Source: a bacterium HR17 (GTDB taxonomy: Bacteria > Armatimonadota > Fervidibacteria > Fervidibacterales > Fervidibacteraceae). From it: 64,000 nucleotides of DNA. Positions 26,444-34,779 of the stretch are shown here, in pieces. The notes beneath the pieces are model-generated. The model saw only the letters and a program-made list of their open reading frames with translations. It searched no databases and was not told where the DNA came from. How positions within the stretch are numbered: position 1 is the stretch's first letter; each line of letters opens with the position of its first letter. The translations under genes and the position numbers were made by a program. The stretch spans positions 1-64,000 of the forward strand of contig BEHT01000015.1 of NCBI GenBank assembly GCA_002898575.1, in the 5' to 3' direction.

Positions 26444-27185
26444 CGCAATCAAGGTAGATGATTTCGCCCGTGATGGCAGAGGCGTAATCGCTGAGCAAAA
26501 AGACAGCGGCTTTGCCGACTTCCTCTTGGGTCGTGCTGCGGCGCAAGGGTGCTCGCTCTTTCATGATGTCCAGCATTTTGGTGAAGCCGGGGATGCCCCG
26601 CGCCGCCAAGGTTTTGATGGGACCGGGCGAAAGGGCGTTGACACGAATATTGTGTTCACCCAACTCCGCCGCCAGATACCGCACGCAGGCTTCCAACGCT
26701 GCTTTGCACACGCCCATCACATTGTAACCAGGCACCGCCCGTTCGCTGCCCAAATAAGTTAAGGTCAGCACACTGCCCCCGTTGGACATCAACGCCACCG
26801 CGGGGCGTGTGACAGCGATGAAGGAGTAAACGCTAATGTCGTGAGCGATCAAAAAATCGGTGCGGGTCGTCTCAAGGAACTTGCCCCGCAGCGCCGTGCC
26901 GGGCGCAAAAGCGATGCTGTGTACGACGAAATCCAAGCTGCCCCAACGGTTAGCGATCTCGTCATAGACCCGCAGGACTTGCTTATCCTCCGCGACATCG
27001 CATTGCAGCACCAAGGGGTCATTGAGGGTGGCGGCGAGTTTGCGGACAGTCTCTTCAAACCGCTCGTTTTGGTAAGTGATGGCAAGTTGCGCCCCGTGCT
27101 CATGGGCGGCTTTGGCGATTGCCCACGCGTTGCTGTATTCGTTCGCCACACCAAACACGATCCCGCGCTTGCCCTGCAACACCAT
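26421..27185 (-). CDS. fabI: Enoyl-[acyl-carrier-protein] reductase [NADH]
   Basis: A 254-residue SDR enzyme that performs the last reduction of fatty-acid elongation in the cytoplasm. FabI marks are present: the divergent cofactor motif GVANEYSNAWAIAKAAHEHG, VVHSIAFAP, and the catalytic Tyr-x6-Lys in PGYNVMGVCKAALEA, followed by IRVNALSPGPIKTLAARGI. Length matches the family. ATG 27185 has GGAGG 9 bases upstream, so the longer reading from 27233 is rejected. It is the first intact housekeeping gene after the decayed region and lies downstream of the SufT-type gene on the same strand. Confidence 0.93.
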   Translation of the reverse strand: MVLQGKRGIVFGVANEYSNAWAIAKAAHEHGAQLAITYQNERFEETVRKLAATLNDPLVLQCDVAEDKQVLRVYDEIANRWGSLDFVVHSIAFAPGTALRGKFLETTRTDFLIAHDISVYSFIAVTRPAVALMSNGGSVLTLTYLGSERAVPGYNVMGVCKAALEACVRYLAAELGEHNIRVNALSPGPIKTLAARGIPGFTKMLDIMKERAPLRRSTTQEEVGKAAVFLLSDYASAITGEIIYLDCGYRIMGM

Positions 27186-27287
27186 CGTTGACCGCCTCCT
27201 GCATCGGTGGCTGTTAAACAGCAAAGCAAGCACTAGCGCCGTCGTTGCCTTGCGAATCCCGCTTTTTCATTACCCTTACTGAAGGCG

Positions 27288-27605
27288 TCAAATCGGGACG
27301 CCCATCAACCGCAGAAGCGTTTTGCCCTCCTCCGTCGCCATTTGGGGCGACCAAGGTGGGTCAAAGGTCAACTCGGTCTCTACTTCCTTGACGCCCTCAA
27401 ACGCACCCACGCGCATCCGTATGCAGTCCACCAACTCAGGACCGAGGGGGCAAAAAGGCGATGTCAAGGTGAAGGTGATTTTGACCTTGCTTGTCGCCTC
27501 GTCAATGTCCACGCCGTAAATTAAGCCCAAGTCCACGATGTTGATGCCAATCTCCGGGTCGTAGCAGTCTTTGAGCGCTTCCAGAATTTGCTCCTTCGTC
27601 GGCAT
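27288..27605 (-). CDS. MIP18/DUF59 Fe-S cluster assembly protein (SufT-like)
   Basis: A 105-residue DUF59 protein. The family shows as ALKDCYDPEIGINIVDLGLI, VKITFTLTSPFCPLGPELVD with the conserved Cys, and FDPPWSPQMATEEG. Members help deliver Fe-S clusters to target proteins. ATG 27605 has AAGGAGG 9 bases upstream. It stands upstream of fabI on the same strand with a 102-base gap, and divergently from the ECF sigma gene. Confidence 0.88.
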   Translation of the reverse strand: MPTKEQILEALKDCYDPEIGINIVDLGLIYGVDIDEATSKVKITFTLTSPFCPLGPELVDCIRMRVGAFEGVKEVETELTFDPPWSPQMATEEGKTLLRLMGVPI

Positions 27606-27708
27606 TGGCTTTCGCCTCCTTCACGCGCCCACAATGTTGGCACGCCCTCATGCCGCAGTGCAACCGATAGGCGTCAGGGCTGTAAAACACGATAGGGGGG
27701 CGACGGCA

Positions 27709-28269
27709 ATGGACGACGCCGAGTTAGTGCGGCGCTGCTTGAACGGTGACAATGCGGCGTTTGATGAGTTGGTGCGGCGCTACCGTGACCGCGTTTACGG
27801 GTTGGCGTTGCACCTTTTGGGTGACCCCGATTGGGCGGAAGATGTGGCGCAGGACGCCTTTTTGCGGGCGTTTACGCGCCTCGCCCTTTTTGACCCACAG
27901 CGCGGGGCATTTGCGACCTGGCTGATGACCATCACGACCCGTCTTTGCTTGAACGCATTGGAGCGCCGCAGCGCTGTGACCTTTGTGCCGTTAGAGGAAG
28001 AAGCGGACGAGGACACCGCTGAACCGGTGCCGACGCTGCCTGACCCTGAAAGCGAGTGGTGGGCAAGGGAGCGCCGCCGCTGGGTGCAACAGGCGTTGTC
28101 CCAACTGCCGCCCAATCAACGCGCGGCACTATTGCTGCGTTATGCCGAAGGGTTGAGCGTGGCGGAAATCGCCGAAGCGCTCAACGCGTCGGTCGGGACG
28201 GTCAAAGCGTGGCTCTTTCGCGGGCGCGAGACTTTGCGCCGACAACTAAAAAGGGCGGGATGGCTATGA
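27709..28269 (+). CDS. ECF-type RNA polymerase sigma factor
   Basis: A 186-residue sigma factor with region 2 (FDELVRRYRDRVYGLALHLL, DWAEDVAQDAFLRAF) and region 4 (LPPNQRAALLLRYAEGLSVA, EIAEALNASVGTVKAWLFRG). There is no extra domain. ATG 27709 follows a GGGGGG stretch. Its TGA overlaps the ATG of the next gene (ATGA), a putative zinc-binding anti-sigma factor, so the pair is translated together. The stimulus is unknown. Confidence 0.92.
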   Translation: MDDAELVRRCLNGDNAAFDELVRRYRDRVYGLALHLLGDPDWAEDVAQDAFLRAFTRLALFDPQRGAFATWLMTITTRLCLNALERRSAVTFVPLEEEADEDTAEPVPTLPDPESEWWARERRRWVQQALSQLPPNQRAALLLRYAEGLSVAEIAEALNASVGTVKAWLFRGRETLRRQLKRAGWL

Positions 28270-28697
28270 GCGACGAATGCTTTCGTTGGCGCACGGCGTT
28301 GCACGAATGGCTGGACGGCACTGCCGATGCGGAGTTGGCAGCCCTTGTGCGCGCTCACTGGCGCACCTGCCCCGATTGCCAACGCCTCGCCGCCGAATGG
28401 CAAACGGTTGCGGAGTTGTTAGCGGAAATGTTGCCTGCCCCTGCCCCGTCGGCGTTTGAGCGGCGTTGGCGGCAGCGTCGTCAGGCAATTGCCGCCTCGT
28501 CGGTCTCATGGCATGGGATCGCAGCCGCGTGGGCGATGACGCTAATAGGCTTGATCAGTTTGACGGTGTGGTTTGGATGGTCGCTGACCGGGGTCATGCG
28601 TAACCTGTCCCATTGGTGGCGTCTGGCGGAGGGTGTCCCGACGCTTCCTGCGGAACTGTTTCGCAACTTATGGAATTGGCTGACGCGATGGGTATGA
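28266..28697 (+). CDS. Putative anti-sigma factor with ZAS-type motif and one membrane span
   Basis: A 143-residue protein. The N-terminal domain carries the zinc motif H-x3-C-x2-C in AHWRTCPDCQRLAAEW. A span follows at WAMTLIGLISLTVWFGWSL, then a short external tail. This is the layout of membrane anti-sigma factors that hold an ECF sigma at the membrane. The start at 28266 shares ATGA with the sigma stop; ATG 28260 is an alternative. The gene downstream begins within 18 bases. Confidence 0.8.
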   Translation: MSDECFRWRTALHEWLDGTADAELAALVRAHWRTCPDCQRLAAEWQTVAELLAEMLPAPAPSAFERRWRQRRQAIAASSVSWHGIAAAWAMTLIGLISLTVWFGWSLTGVMRNLSHWWRLAEGVPTLPAELFRNLWNWLTRWV

Positions 28698-28714
28698 AAG
28701 GCGGGGGAACAGAC

Positions 28715-29266
28715 ATGCGTTGCACCGTGGGCGTGATAGCGGTAGGGTTCGTTTCGCCCGTCGCCGCTCAACAAACGAAAGCCGTTGAGCAAATGGCTCA
28801 ATCGGTCGGCGTCATCGGGCTGTTCTTTTTCACCGCACTCAGTTACTTCATCGTGGCAGGATGGGTCGCTTTGATGACGGCGCTGCTGCCTGATTGGGTG
28901 CGCCAAAAAGCCGACACCGTTCAGCGACGGCAACTAACGGCGTTCGGCGTAGGGTTAGCGGTCGTGTTAGCGGTGACAGTGTCGGCGGCGCTATTAGGGC
29001 AAGCGGGCAAAGCCTTTCCGCCCTTGGGCATTCTCGCCGTTGTGTCGGTGCTGGTGCTGTTGACCCTTTGGGCAACCGGATGGGTGGCAGTCGTGTGGTT
29101 GGTCGGACAACGCGTGGCGGCGGTGAGCGGATGGGAACTCCCCCCATTCACAGCAGCGTTGCTGGGCGCTTTGGTTTTGCACTTAGCGGTGGGGATGCCC
29201 GTCGCAGGTTGGGCGATAGGGCTTTATTGGGCCTTCGTCGCCGTCGGGGCATGGTTCATCCGCTAA
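28715..29266 (+). CDS. Multi-span membrane protein of the sigma operon
   Basis: A 183-residue protein with an N-terminal signal-like segment (TVGVIAVGFVSPVAAQQ) and four or five further spans, for example VGVIGLFFFTALSYFIVAGW, LAVVLAVTVSAALLGQ and ILAVVSVLVLLTLWATGW. The family is not recognised. ATG 28715 has GGGGGA 6 bases upstream; ATG 28694 overlaps the anti-sigma stop and would add seven residues. It is probably co-transcribed with the sigma/anti-sigma pair and may be part of its signalling or its target. Confidence 0.7.
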   Translation: MRCTVGVIAVGFVSPVAAQQTKAVEQMAQSVGVIGLFFFTALSYFIVAGWVALMTALLPDWVRQKADTVQRRQLTAFGVGLAVVLAVTVSAALLGQAGKAFPPLGILAVVSVLVLLTLWATGWVAVVWLVGQRVAAVSGWELPPFTAALLGALVLHLAVGMPVAGWAIGLYWAFVAVGAWFIR

Positions 29267-29356
29267 GGGCTAAATGCCGCCGGGGCGAACGGTTTCTCGC
29301 CCGCCAATTTTCGTCGCATCGCACGAAAAAAATTGAGCGGAAAGGGGTGATGGCTC

Positions 29357-29953
29357 ATGCAGCGTTTGAGCCTGTTGGCAGCGTTGATGCTTGGGGGCGT
29401 CATCGGTTTCGTCGCAGCGCGGCAAGCGCCGACGCCTGAACCCCCATCGCCGATGGACGAGTTCATCGCCAAAATTCACGCCGATTTGGATGCCAGCGGG
29501 CAGCAAGTCGTCATGGAAGTTTGGACGGGGTTGCAACTGCTCAAGGAAGCCGTCAAGCGAGCTCCTGTCCAGCCTGCGCCGATGCCCGACATGGAAGCGC
29601 GAATGCGCGCCGTCGCTGAACGCATCGGCACGGCGACCGCCGTGACTCTGGGACAAGCGTTCCTCGCCGCGTTTGAAAAGAGCGTCGTCGCCGCACCTGA
29701 ACTGGAAAACTTTGTCCTTGACCGCGTGGCGCAATTTTTCAAGGTGGACACCCCAACGCTCATCGCCCAACGCAAAAAAGGCTGGACATGGACGGGATTG
29801 ATCGTCGGCTACGGTATCGCTAAAGCCGCTAACAAACCCGCCGAGGCAGTGTTTGCCCTGCACGAGAAAACCAAGTCGTGGGCGAAGGTCGCAGTGGAAT
29901 TGGGCTTGAAACCTGAAGCGCTGGGCGCTGCTGTGCAAGGGTTGTTCCCGTGA
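29357..29953 (+). CDS. Exported or anchored helical protein, unknown
   Basis: A 198-residue protein. It starts with a membrane helix (RLSLLAALMLGGVIGFVAAR), then a Pro-rich linker and a mainly helical domain (DEFIAKIHADLDASGQQVVM, ERIGTATAVTLGQAFLAAFE, FVLDRVAQFFKVDTPTL). I know no family. ATG 29357 has AAAGGGG upstream. It lies 90 bases after the membrane gene of the sigma operon on the same strand and may belong to that operon. Confidence 0.6.
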   Translation: MQRLSLLAALMLGGVIGFVAARQAPTPEPPSPMDEFIAKIHADLDASGQQVVMEVWTGLQLLKEAVKRAPVQPAPMPDMEARMRAVAERIGTATAVTLGQAFLAAFEKSVVAAPELENFVLDRVAQFFKVDTPTLIAQRKKGWTWTGLIVGYGIAKAANKPAEAVFALHEKTKSWAKVAVELGLKPEALGAAVQGLFP

Positions 29954-29981
29954 AAGTCGCTCATCGGAGGCGCCACCCATG

Positions 29982-31172
29982 TCACCGCCCTGCGGGTGAA
30001 AGGCGTTGTCGCGCGGCAACGATGGCGGCTACCATGACCTCTTTGAGGGGGACGCCGTGTTGCGCAGCACGACGACGGCAATCGTCGTATTCGGGGGCAA
30101 GGTTGACGATCGCATCGCCCCATCGGGCGACTTTCACCCGCACCGTCCCGTAAGGTGTCGCCACTTCCCACATTTCACGGGGTAAGCACCACCGTTCCAT
30201 TTCCTGCACCCGTACGCCCAGCGTCGTCGTTTCCGTGAGCAAAAGGCGCAGAACTGTCGGCAGCGCCGGCGCATCGCATAGCACCGAGAGGATGACAGCG
30301 GGACGGTTCTTTTTCATTTGCGCGGGCGTCAGCCATACATCCCTTGCCCCTGCTTCCAGCAATCGCTCCATCACGAACCCTGCCAATTCGCCCGTCATAT
30401 CGTCCAAGTTCGTCTCCACGACCATCAACCGCTCCCGCTCCAATGGGAGGGCTTCAGGGGCGTCACCGAGGATGACCCGCAAAACATTGGGGAAAGGTAA
30501 GTCCCGTTTGCCTGCGCCGTAGCCGACGCGCTGTGGCGTCAATGGCGGTGGCGTCCCAAAACTTTTCGCCAACCCTTTAAGCAACGCCGCGCCTGTCGGT
30601 GTGACTAATTCGGCGTCCACATTCAGCGGATAAGTCGGCACACCGCGCAGCAGTTCCAGTGTCGCAGGAGCCGGCACGGGCAATTCGCCATGCGCCGTTT
30701 GAACGCGCCCGTGCGAAAAGGGCAGCGCCGAGGCGTAAACGCTTTGAACGCCAAGCAAGTAGAGGGCATAGACCGCACCCACGATGTCCACAATGCTGTC
30801 CACCGCACCGACCTCGTGGAAATGCACTTCATCAACGCTGATGCCATGCACCTTCGCTTCCGCCTCCGCCAGCAAGCGAAAGACGGCGAGGCTCTGCCCC
30901 TTCACCGGGTCAGGCAATTGCGATGCGGCGATAAGGCGTTCAATGTCGGCGAGGTGGCGATGGTGGTGATGGTGATGGTCAACGATGACGGTGACCGAAG
31001 TGGCGGCGAGGGCGCCTTTGCGGACGCGAGCGATTTGCAAGTCCCAACCGTGCAGGGGCAAAGTGCGCAAGCCCGTCAGCAAGGCTTCCGCGGGCGCGCC
31101 CGCATCAATGAGCGCCGCCAAAAACATGTCCCCGCTGATCCCTGCAAAGCAATCAACGAACACACAAGCCAT
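29982..31172 (-). CDS. larC: LarC-type nickel insertion protein
   Basis: A 396-residue LarC homologue (DUF111), which inserts nickel into the pincer cofactor of lactate racemase and related enzymes. Features: VFVDCFAGISGDMFLAALID at the start, the His run DHHHHHHRHLADIE around residue 65, VDEVHFHEVGAVDSIVDIVG, ELPVPAPATLELL, and the C-terminal VETNLDDMTGELAGFVMERL. LarC is a split reading frame in some bacteria; here it is one frame. No larA, larB or larE is in the window. ATG 31172 was chosen because it begins the conserved domain; a longer reading has no ribosome site. Confidence 0.92.
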   Translation of the reverse strand: MACVFVDCFAGISGDMFLAALIDAGAPAEALLTGLRTLPLHGWDLQIARVRKGALAATSVTVIVDHHHHHHRHLADIERLIAASQLPDPVKGQSLAVFRLLAEAEAKVHGISVDEVHFHEVGAVDSIVDIVGAVYALYLLGVQSVYASALPFSHGRVQTAHGELPVPAPATLELLRGVPTYPLNVDAELVTPTGAALLKGLAKSFGTPPPLTPQRVGYGAGKRDLPFPNVLRVILGDAPEALPLERERLMVVETNLDDMTGELAGFVMERLLEAGARDVWLTPAQMKKNRPAVILSVLCDAPALPTVLRLLLTETTTLGVRVQEMERWCLPREMWEVATPYGTVRVKVARWGDAIVNLAPEYDDCRRRAAQHGVPLKEVMVAAIVAARQRLSPAGR

Positions 31173-31256
31173 GTTTTTGCACCCTGTTTGCGTTCTGCCC
31201 ATTTTCGTCGCCGATCGGGCGATGTTTTGTCGGGCAAAGCCCATCAATTTTGCCCA

Positions 31257-31284
31257 CCATCACTTTGCGGCAGCAAAGTGATGG
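31257..31284. repeat. Perfect inverted repeat upstream of larC
   Basis: CCATCACTTTGC and GCAAAGTGATGG form a 12-base perfect stem with a 4-base loop. No T-run follows on either strand, so it is not an obvious intrinsic terminator. It lies 85 bases upstream of larC and could be an operator or an RNA hairpin in the leader. Confidence 0.5.
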
Positions 31285-31328
31285 CGTCAACTTACTGCGT
31301 GGATGCGAAGGTGCGTGACGGTGGCATT

Positions 31329-31508
31329 TCAGCGTCCACCCAACAAACCCGCCACCATGTCCGTCAGCCACCGCTGGATTTTCGGGTCGGTGAAAAACCA
31401 GACGAGAACGCCGACCATCCAAAGGGCAGCGACAAGTTGTGCCCACAACGGCACGCACGGCTGTCGTCCCTGCGATGCCGGTGATTCGGTCTTAGGACGC
31501 TGCGGCAT
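31329..31508 (-). CDS. Small single-span membrane protein
   Basis: A 59-residue ORF starting at ATG 31508: a polar N-terminus, one membrane helix (LWAQLVAALWMVGVLVWFF) and an amphipathic tail, DPKIQRWLTDMVAGLLGGR. A GAGG lies just upstream. It is on the larC strand and divergent from the aldo/keto reductase. No family is known. The protein-like pattern of span plus charged ends is the evidence. Confidence 0.45.
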   Translation of the reverse strand: MPQRPKTESPASQGRQPCVPLWAQLVAALWMVGVLVWFFTDPKIQRWLTDMVAGLLGGR

Positions 31509-31584
31509 TGCCGCCCGCCTCACTTGCTTTGTTATCGCGTGCGCCGTAAACTTTGGCACGGCTAACAGGCAGCGAGGGGACGCG

Positions 31585-32511
31585 ATGATGCGGCGACGAC
31601 AGTTTCTCCAAACCGCTGTGATGGCATTGGGAGGTGTGGTGACGATGGGCACGGGCAACAGCGCTGTGCCTCGGCGCATGTTGGGCAAAACAGGCGTGGA
31701 AGTTTCCGCCATCGCAATGGGCGGCATCGTCGTCATGAACCTGCCACAAAAAGAGGCTGATGCGATGGTGCGGTGGGCGCATGACAACGGTGTGACCTAC
31801 TTTGATGTCGCTCCGACTTACGGCGATGCGGAAGAGCGGCTCGGCCTCGCGCTAAAAGGGCTGCGGGACAAGGTGTTTCTTGCTTGCAAGACGGAAAAGC
31901 GTGACAAGGCTGGTGCGGCAGACGCTTTGCGCCAATCCCTCAAACGCTTGCACACAGACCACTTTGATCTTTACCAACTCCACGCGTTGCGCACGCCCGA
32001 CGATGTGGAACAAGTTTTTGCCCCCGACGGGGCGATGGACGCCTTGCTTCGGGCGCGGGAGCAGGGGCTTATCCGCTTCCTCGGGTTCTCCGCTCACTCG
32101 GAAGAGGCGGCGTTGATGGCGTTAGACCGCTTTCCCTTTGACACCGCGATGGTTCCCATCAACTTCGTTTGCCTGCTCAAAAACGGGTTTGGGCGACGGG
32201 TGCTGGAAAAAGCCCAAGCGATGGGAACGGCGGTCATCGCCATTAAAGCGATGGCAAAAACCTATTGGTCCAACGGGCGGCAGGTGCCCAAGTGCTGGTA
32301 TGAGCCGCTGACCGACCGACATCAAGCGGCGTTAGCGTTGCGGTTTTCGCTGTCGCAACCCATTGCCGTCGCCATCCCGCCCGGCGACGAACGGTTGTTC
32401 CAAATGGCGGTGGACATCGCCAAAAGTTACCGCCCATTGGAGGCTGAGGAACGGCAGCAATTGGAGCAACTGGCGCAACCGTTGACACCGCTGTTCCCGC
32501 TACGGGACTGA
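31585..32511 (+). CDS. Aldo/keto reductase with Tat-like signal
   Basis: A 308-residue aldo/keto reductase. It begins MMRRRQFLQTAVMALGGVVT, a twin-arginine-type signal, so export is likely. The catalytic tetrad can be assigned: Asp and Tyr in YFDVAPTYGDAEE, Lys in FLACKTEKR and His in LYQLHALR. It ends in a helical region without Cys motifs. ATG 31585 or 31588 follow GAGGGGA. The substrate is unknown. Confidence 0.85.
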   Translation: MMRRRQFLQTAVMALGGVVTMGTGNSAVPRRMLGKTGVEVSAIAMGGIVVMNLPQKEADAMVRWAHDNGVTYFDVAPTYGDAEERLGLALKGLRDKVFLACKTEKRDKAGAADALRQSLKRLHTDHFDLYQLHALRTPDDVEQVFAPDGAMDALLRAREQGLIRFLGFSAHSEEAALMALDRFPFDTAMVPINFVCLLKNGFGRRVLEKAQAMGTAVIAIKAMAKTYWSNGRQVPKCWYEPLTDRHQAALALRFSLSQPIAVAIPPGDERLFQMAVDIAKSYRPLEAEERQQLEQLAQPLTPLFPLRD

Positions 32512-32514
32512 CGG

Positions 32515-33396
32515 CTACTCGTCGCCGATGGTGAAAAACTTGGGGATGTTGTAGCGGGCACAAACGCGCGCTAATTCGCTATCGGCAGTTTGTAAGGCGC
32601 TGTTGATTTGCCTCTGTGCCGTCAACCCTATCATTGCCGTTCCCGCCAAGTCTTTCAAGGCGATGCGTTCCCGCAACTTGCCGATGACCGCGACATGGGC
32701 TTGAAGGGCTTGGTCATAAGCGGTGTGCAAGGACAAACATTCAGGCGGCGGTTGCAATCGCTGGAGCCATTGGTGCAAACGAGCAAAAGCCGTTTGGTAA
32801 GTGACAAAGGTTTGCAGGGTTTTTTGCGGGTCGTAACTGGAGGGGGGTTCTAAGGGGTCGCCGGTGGTGGCAAGCCCTTGCACCGCTTGCACCATCTCAC
32901 CTAACGCCACAATCGCTGGCCACAAGTTTTTAGCGTCCGTTTTGCGCCGCAGCTCAATCTGCCGCAGTTGCTCCAAATAGTCCAGCACCACCTTGGGGGG
33001 CGGCGGGGGGTGCTGAGGTCGCTCTGGCGATGGAGACGGCTGAGGTTGTGGGGACGATAAAGGTGGGTTCACGGTCGTCGTCGGAGGCGGGGCAAGGGGA
33101 GCAGGTGTGGTGACCATCGGATTGCCGGCAGGTTCTGGCGCGGATGGGACGCGGGCGATGTCGCCCGTCGTCGGCAGCAACGGCGGCGCTTGCACGGCAG
33201 AGGTGCGCCACTCCCGCAAAAACAGCAACGCAACCGCACCGCCGACTACCAGCACCGCCACCAACACCCCTCCGAGGATGAGGGCAAATTTTTGGCGGGC
33301 GCGCCAGACCTCTAGTTCTAATGGCTCCTCCGTAGGCGGCGCAGGTCGGCGTTCCACAAAGCGCTGCGGCTCTTGCGGCATCTGGGGCGTTGCCAT
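32515..33396 (-). CDS. Single-span protein with Pro-rich linker, unknown
   Basis: A 293-residue protein. A short cytoplasmic N-terminus is followed by one span (FALILGGVLVAVLVVGGAVA), a long Pro/Thr/Ser linker (about residues 85-155) and a helical C-terminal domain of about 130 residues (TFVTYQTAFARLHQWLQRLQ, PPECLSLHTAYDQALQAHVA). This suggests a membrane-anchored extracytoplasmic domain. The family is unknown. ATG 33396 has GAGG 9 bases upstream. It is convergent with the aldo/keto reductase, the stops being 4 bases apart. Confidence 0.65.
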   Translation of the reverse strand: MATPQMPQEPQRFVERRPAPPTEEPLELEVWRARQKFALILGGVLVAVLVVGGAVALLFLREWRTSAVQAPPLLPTTGDIARVPSAPEPAGNPMVTTPAPLAPPPTTTVNPPLSSPQPQPSPSPERPQHPPPPPKVVLDYLEQLRQIELRRKTDAKNLWPAIVALGEMVQAVQGLATTGDPLEPPSSYDPQKTLQTFVTYQTAFARLHQWLQRLQPPPECLSLHTAYDQALQAHVAVIGKLRERIALKDLAGTAMIGLTAQRQINSALQTADSELARVCARYNIPKFFTIGDE

Positions 33397-33451
33397 TGGA
33401 CATCGCCTCGCTTGTCCCTCGGCTGCCTTCAACTTTGGCACAGACGACAAG

Positions 33452-34708
33452 TCACGGCAAGTTGATCATCGCCCTATCGCGGAATAACACCAGCGCACAA
33501 ACACCAAAGCAGCAAGCGCCGATCACCAAGGCGGTCGTCACCCCAAAAGCCGCAGCGACCGTGCCGTAAAAGAGGCTACCGGCAGGGATGAGCCCGATGA
33601 ACATTAACGAGTAAATGCCCATGATGCGTCCCCGCAGCGCATCGGGCACCAGCGATTGCACCAGCGTGTTGCAAGTCGCATTTTGCGTGACCATGCCTAA
33701 CCCGACTAACATCAACAAAGGCAACGCAAGGGCAAATTGGTGCGCGGCACCGAGACAGATTAACCCCAAGACGGCACAAAGTGTTCCGAGCATGACCAAG
33801 CGCCCGCGTTTGAGGCGCTGCTCCATGCTGGCAGCCACCATTGCGCCGACGAGCGCCCCGATGCCCCATGCCCCGAACAAAAACCCATAACCTTTTGCCC
33901 CGACGCCGTAAACTTTGTCGGCTAAGACAGGCAACAGCACTTCAAATTGCCCACCAAACAAACTCCACGCTCCGACCAAGAGCAGCAACCGCAAGACGAT
34001 GCGATTGCCTTTGAGGTGCGCTAATCCCTCCCGCAAACTGTGCCAAAGGTCACGCTGCTGCGATGGCGTTGCGTTAAATGCGGGCATTGCCCACAACACG
34101 ACCATCGGCGGCAGAAAACTGAGGGCGTTGAACAGGAAGCAGTTGGCGACACCGACGACTTCGATGATGACGCCGCCCAGCGACGGACCGAGGATGCGGG
34201 ACAGGTTGACGACGGCAGAGTTGAGGGTGATGGCACTCATCAAATCGTCCCTGCCGACCAACTCTACCCAAAACGATTGGCGGGTCGGGACATCAAAAGC
34301 CCGCACACAGCCCATCAGCAGCGCCAGCAGCAGGATGTGCCATAACTGAACGAAGCCCGTCAGCGTTAATAGCCAAAGGGTGAGGGCGATAAGGGTGGCG
34401 ACGATTTGCACGCCGAGCAGAATCCGCCGCCGCTCAAAGCGGTCGGCTAACGCTCCCGCCACCGGCGCAAGGAACAAAACGGGCACCGCTGTTAAGGCAT
34501 TGACGATGCCCAGCATCGCCTCGGAGTGCGGGCGGGTGAGTTCGTGGACCAACCAACGCTGGGCGACGCCTTGCATCCAACTACCCGTTAGCGAAACGGC
34601 TTGTGCCAACCAAAACCGGCGGAAAAAGCGGTGGCGCAACGCCCGAAACGGACCACTGAGCCGCTGGGGTGCGACAGCAGCCCCAGCGGAACCCTCATCG
34701 CCTAGCAT
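33452..34708 (-). CDS. MFS transporter (EntS/MFS_3-like)
   Basis: A 418-residue transporter with about twelve spans. The family pattern is RFFRRFWLAQAVSLTGSWMQ, VAQRWLVHELT, AGALADRFERRRILLGVQI (MFS motif A), GCVRAFDVPTRQSFWVELVG and SRILGPSLGGVIIEVVG. It probably exports small molecules; the substrate cannot be told. ATG 34708 has AAAGGGG upstream. GTG 34783, overlapping the stop of the upstream flavoprotein gene, would add 25 residues. Confidence 0.85.
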   Translation of the reverse strand: MLGDEGSAGAAVAPQRLSGPFRALRHRFFRRFWLAQAVSLTGSWMQGVAQRWLVHELTRPHSEAMLGIVNALTAVPVLFLAPVAGALADRFERRRILLGVQIVATLIALTLWLLTLTGFVQLWHILLLALLMGCVRAFDVPTRQSFWVELVGRDDLMSAITLNSAVVNLSRILGPSLGGVIIEVVGVANCFLFNALSFLPPMVVLWAMPAFNATPSQQRDLWHSLREGLAHLKGNRIVLRLLLLVGAWSLFGGQFEVLLPVLADKVYGVGAKGYGFLFGAWGIGALVGAMVAASMEQRLKRGRLVMLGTLCAVLGLICLGAAHQFALALPLLMLVGLGMVTQNATCNTLVQSLVPDALRGRIMGIYSLMFIGLIPAGSLFYGTVAAAFGVTTALVIGACCFGVCALVLFRDRAMINLP

Positions 34709-34779
34709 CTTCCACGCCCCTTTCCCTCTTTTCCCTTCGCCGCTTGGCACCGCTCCGCGACCGGTCTGCGGTGCAGCGG

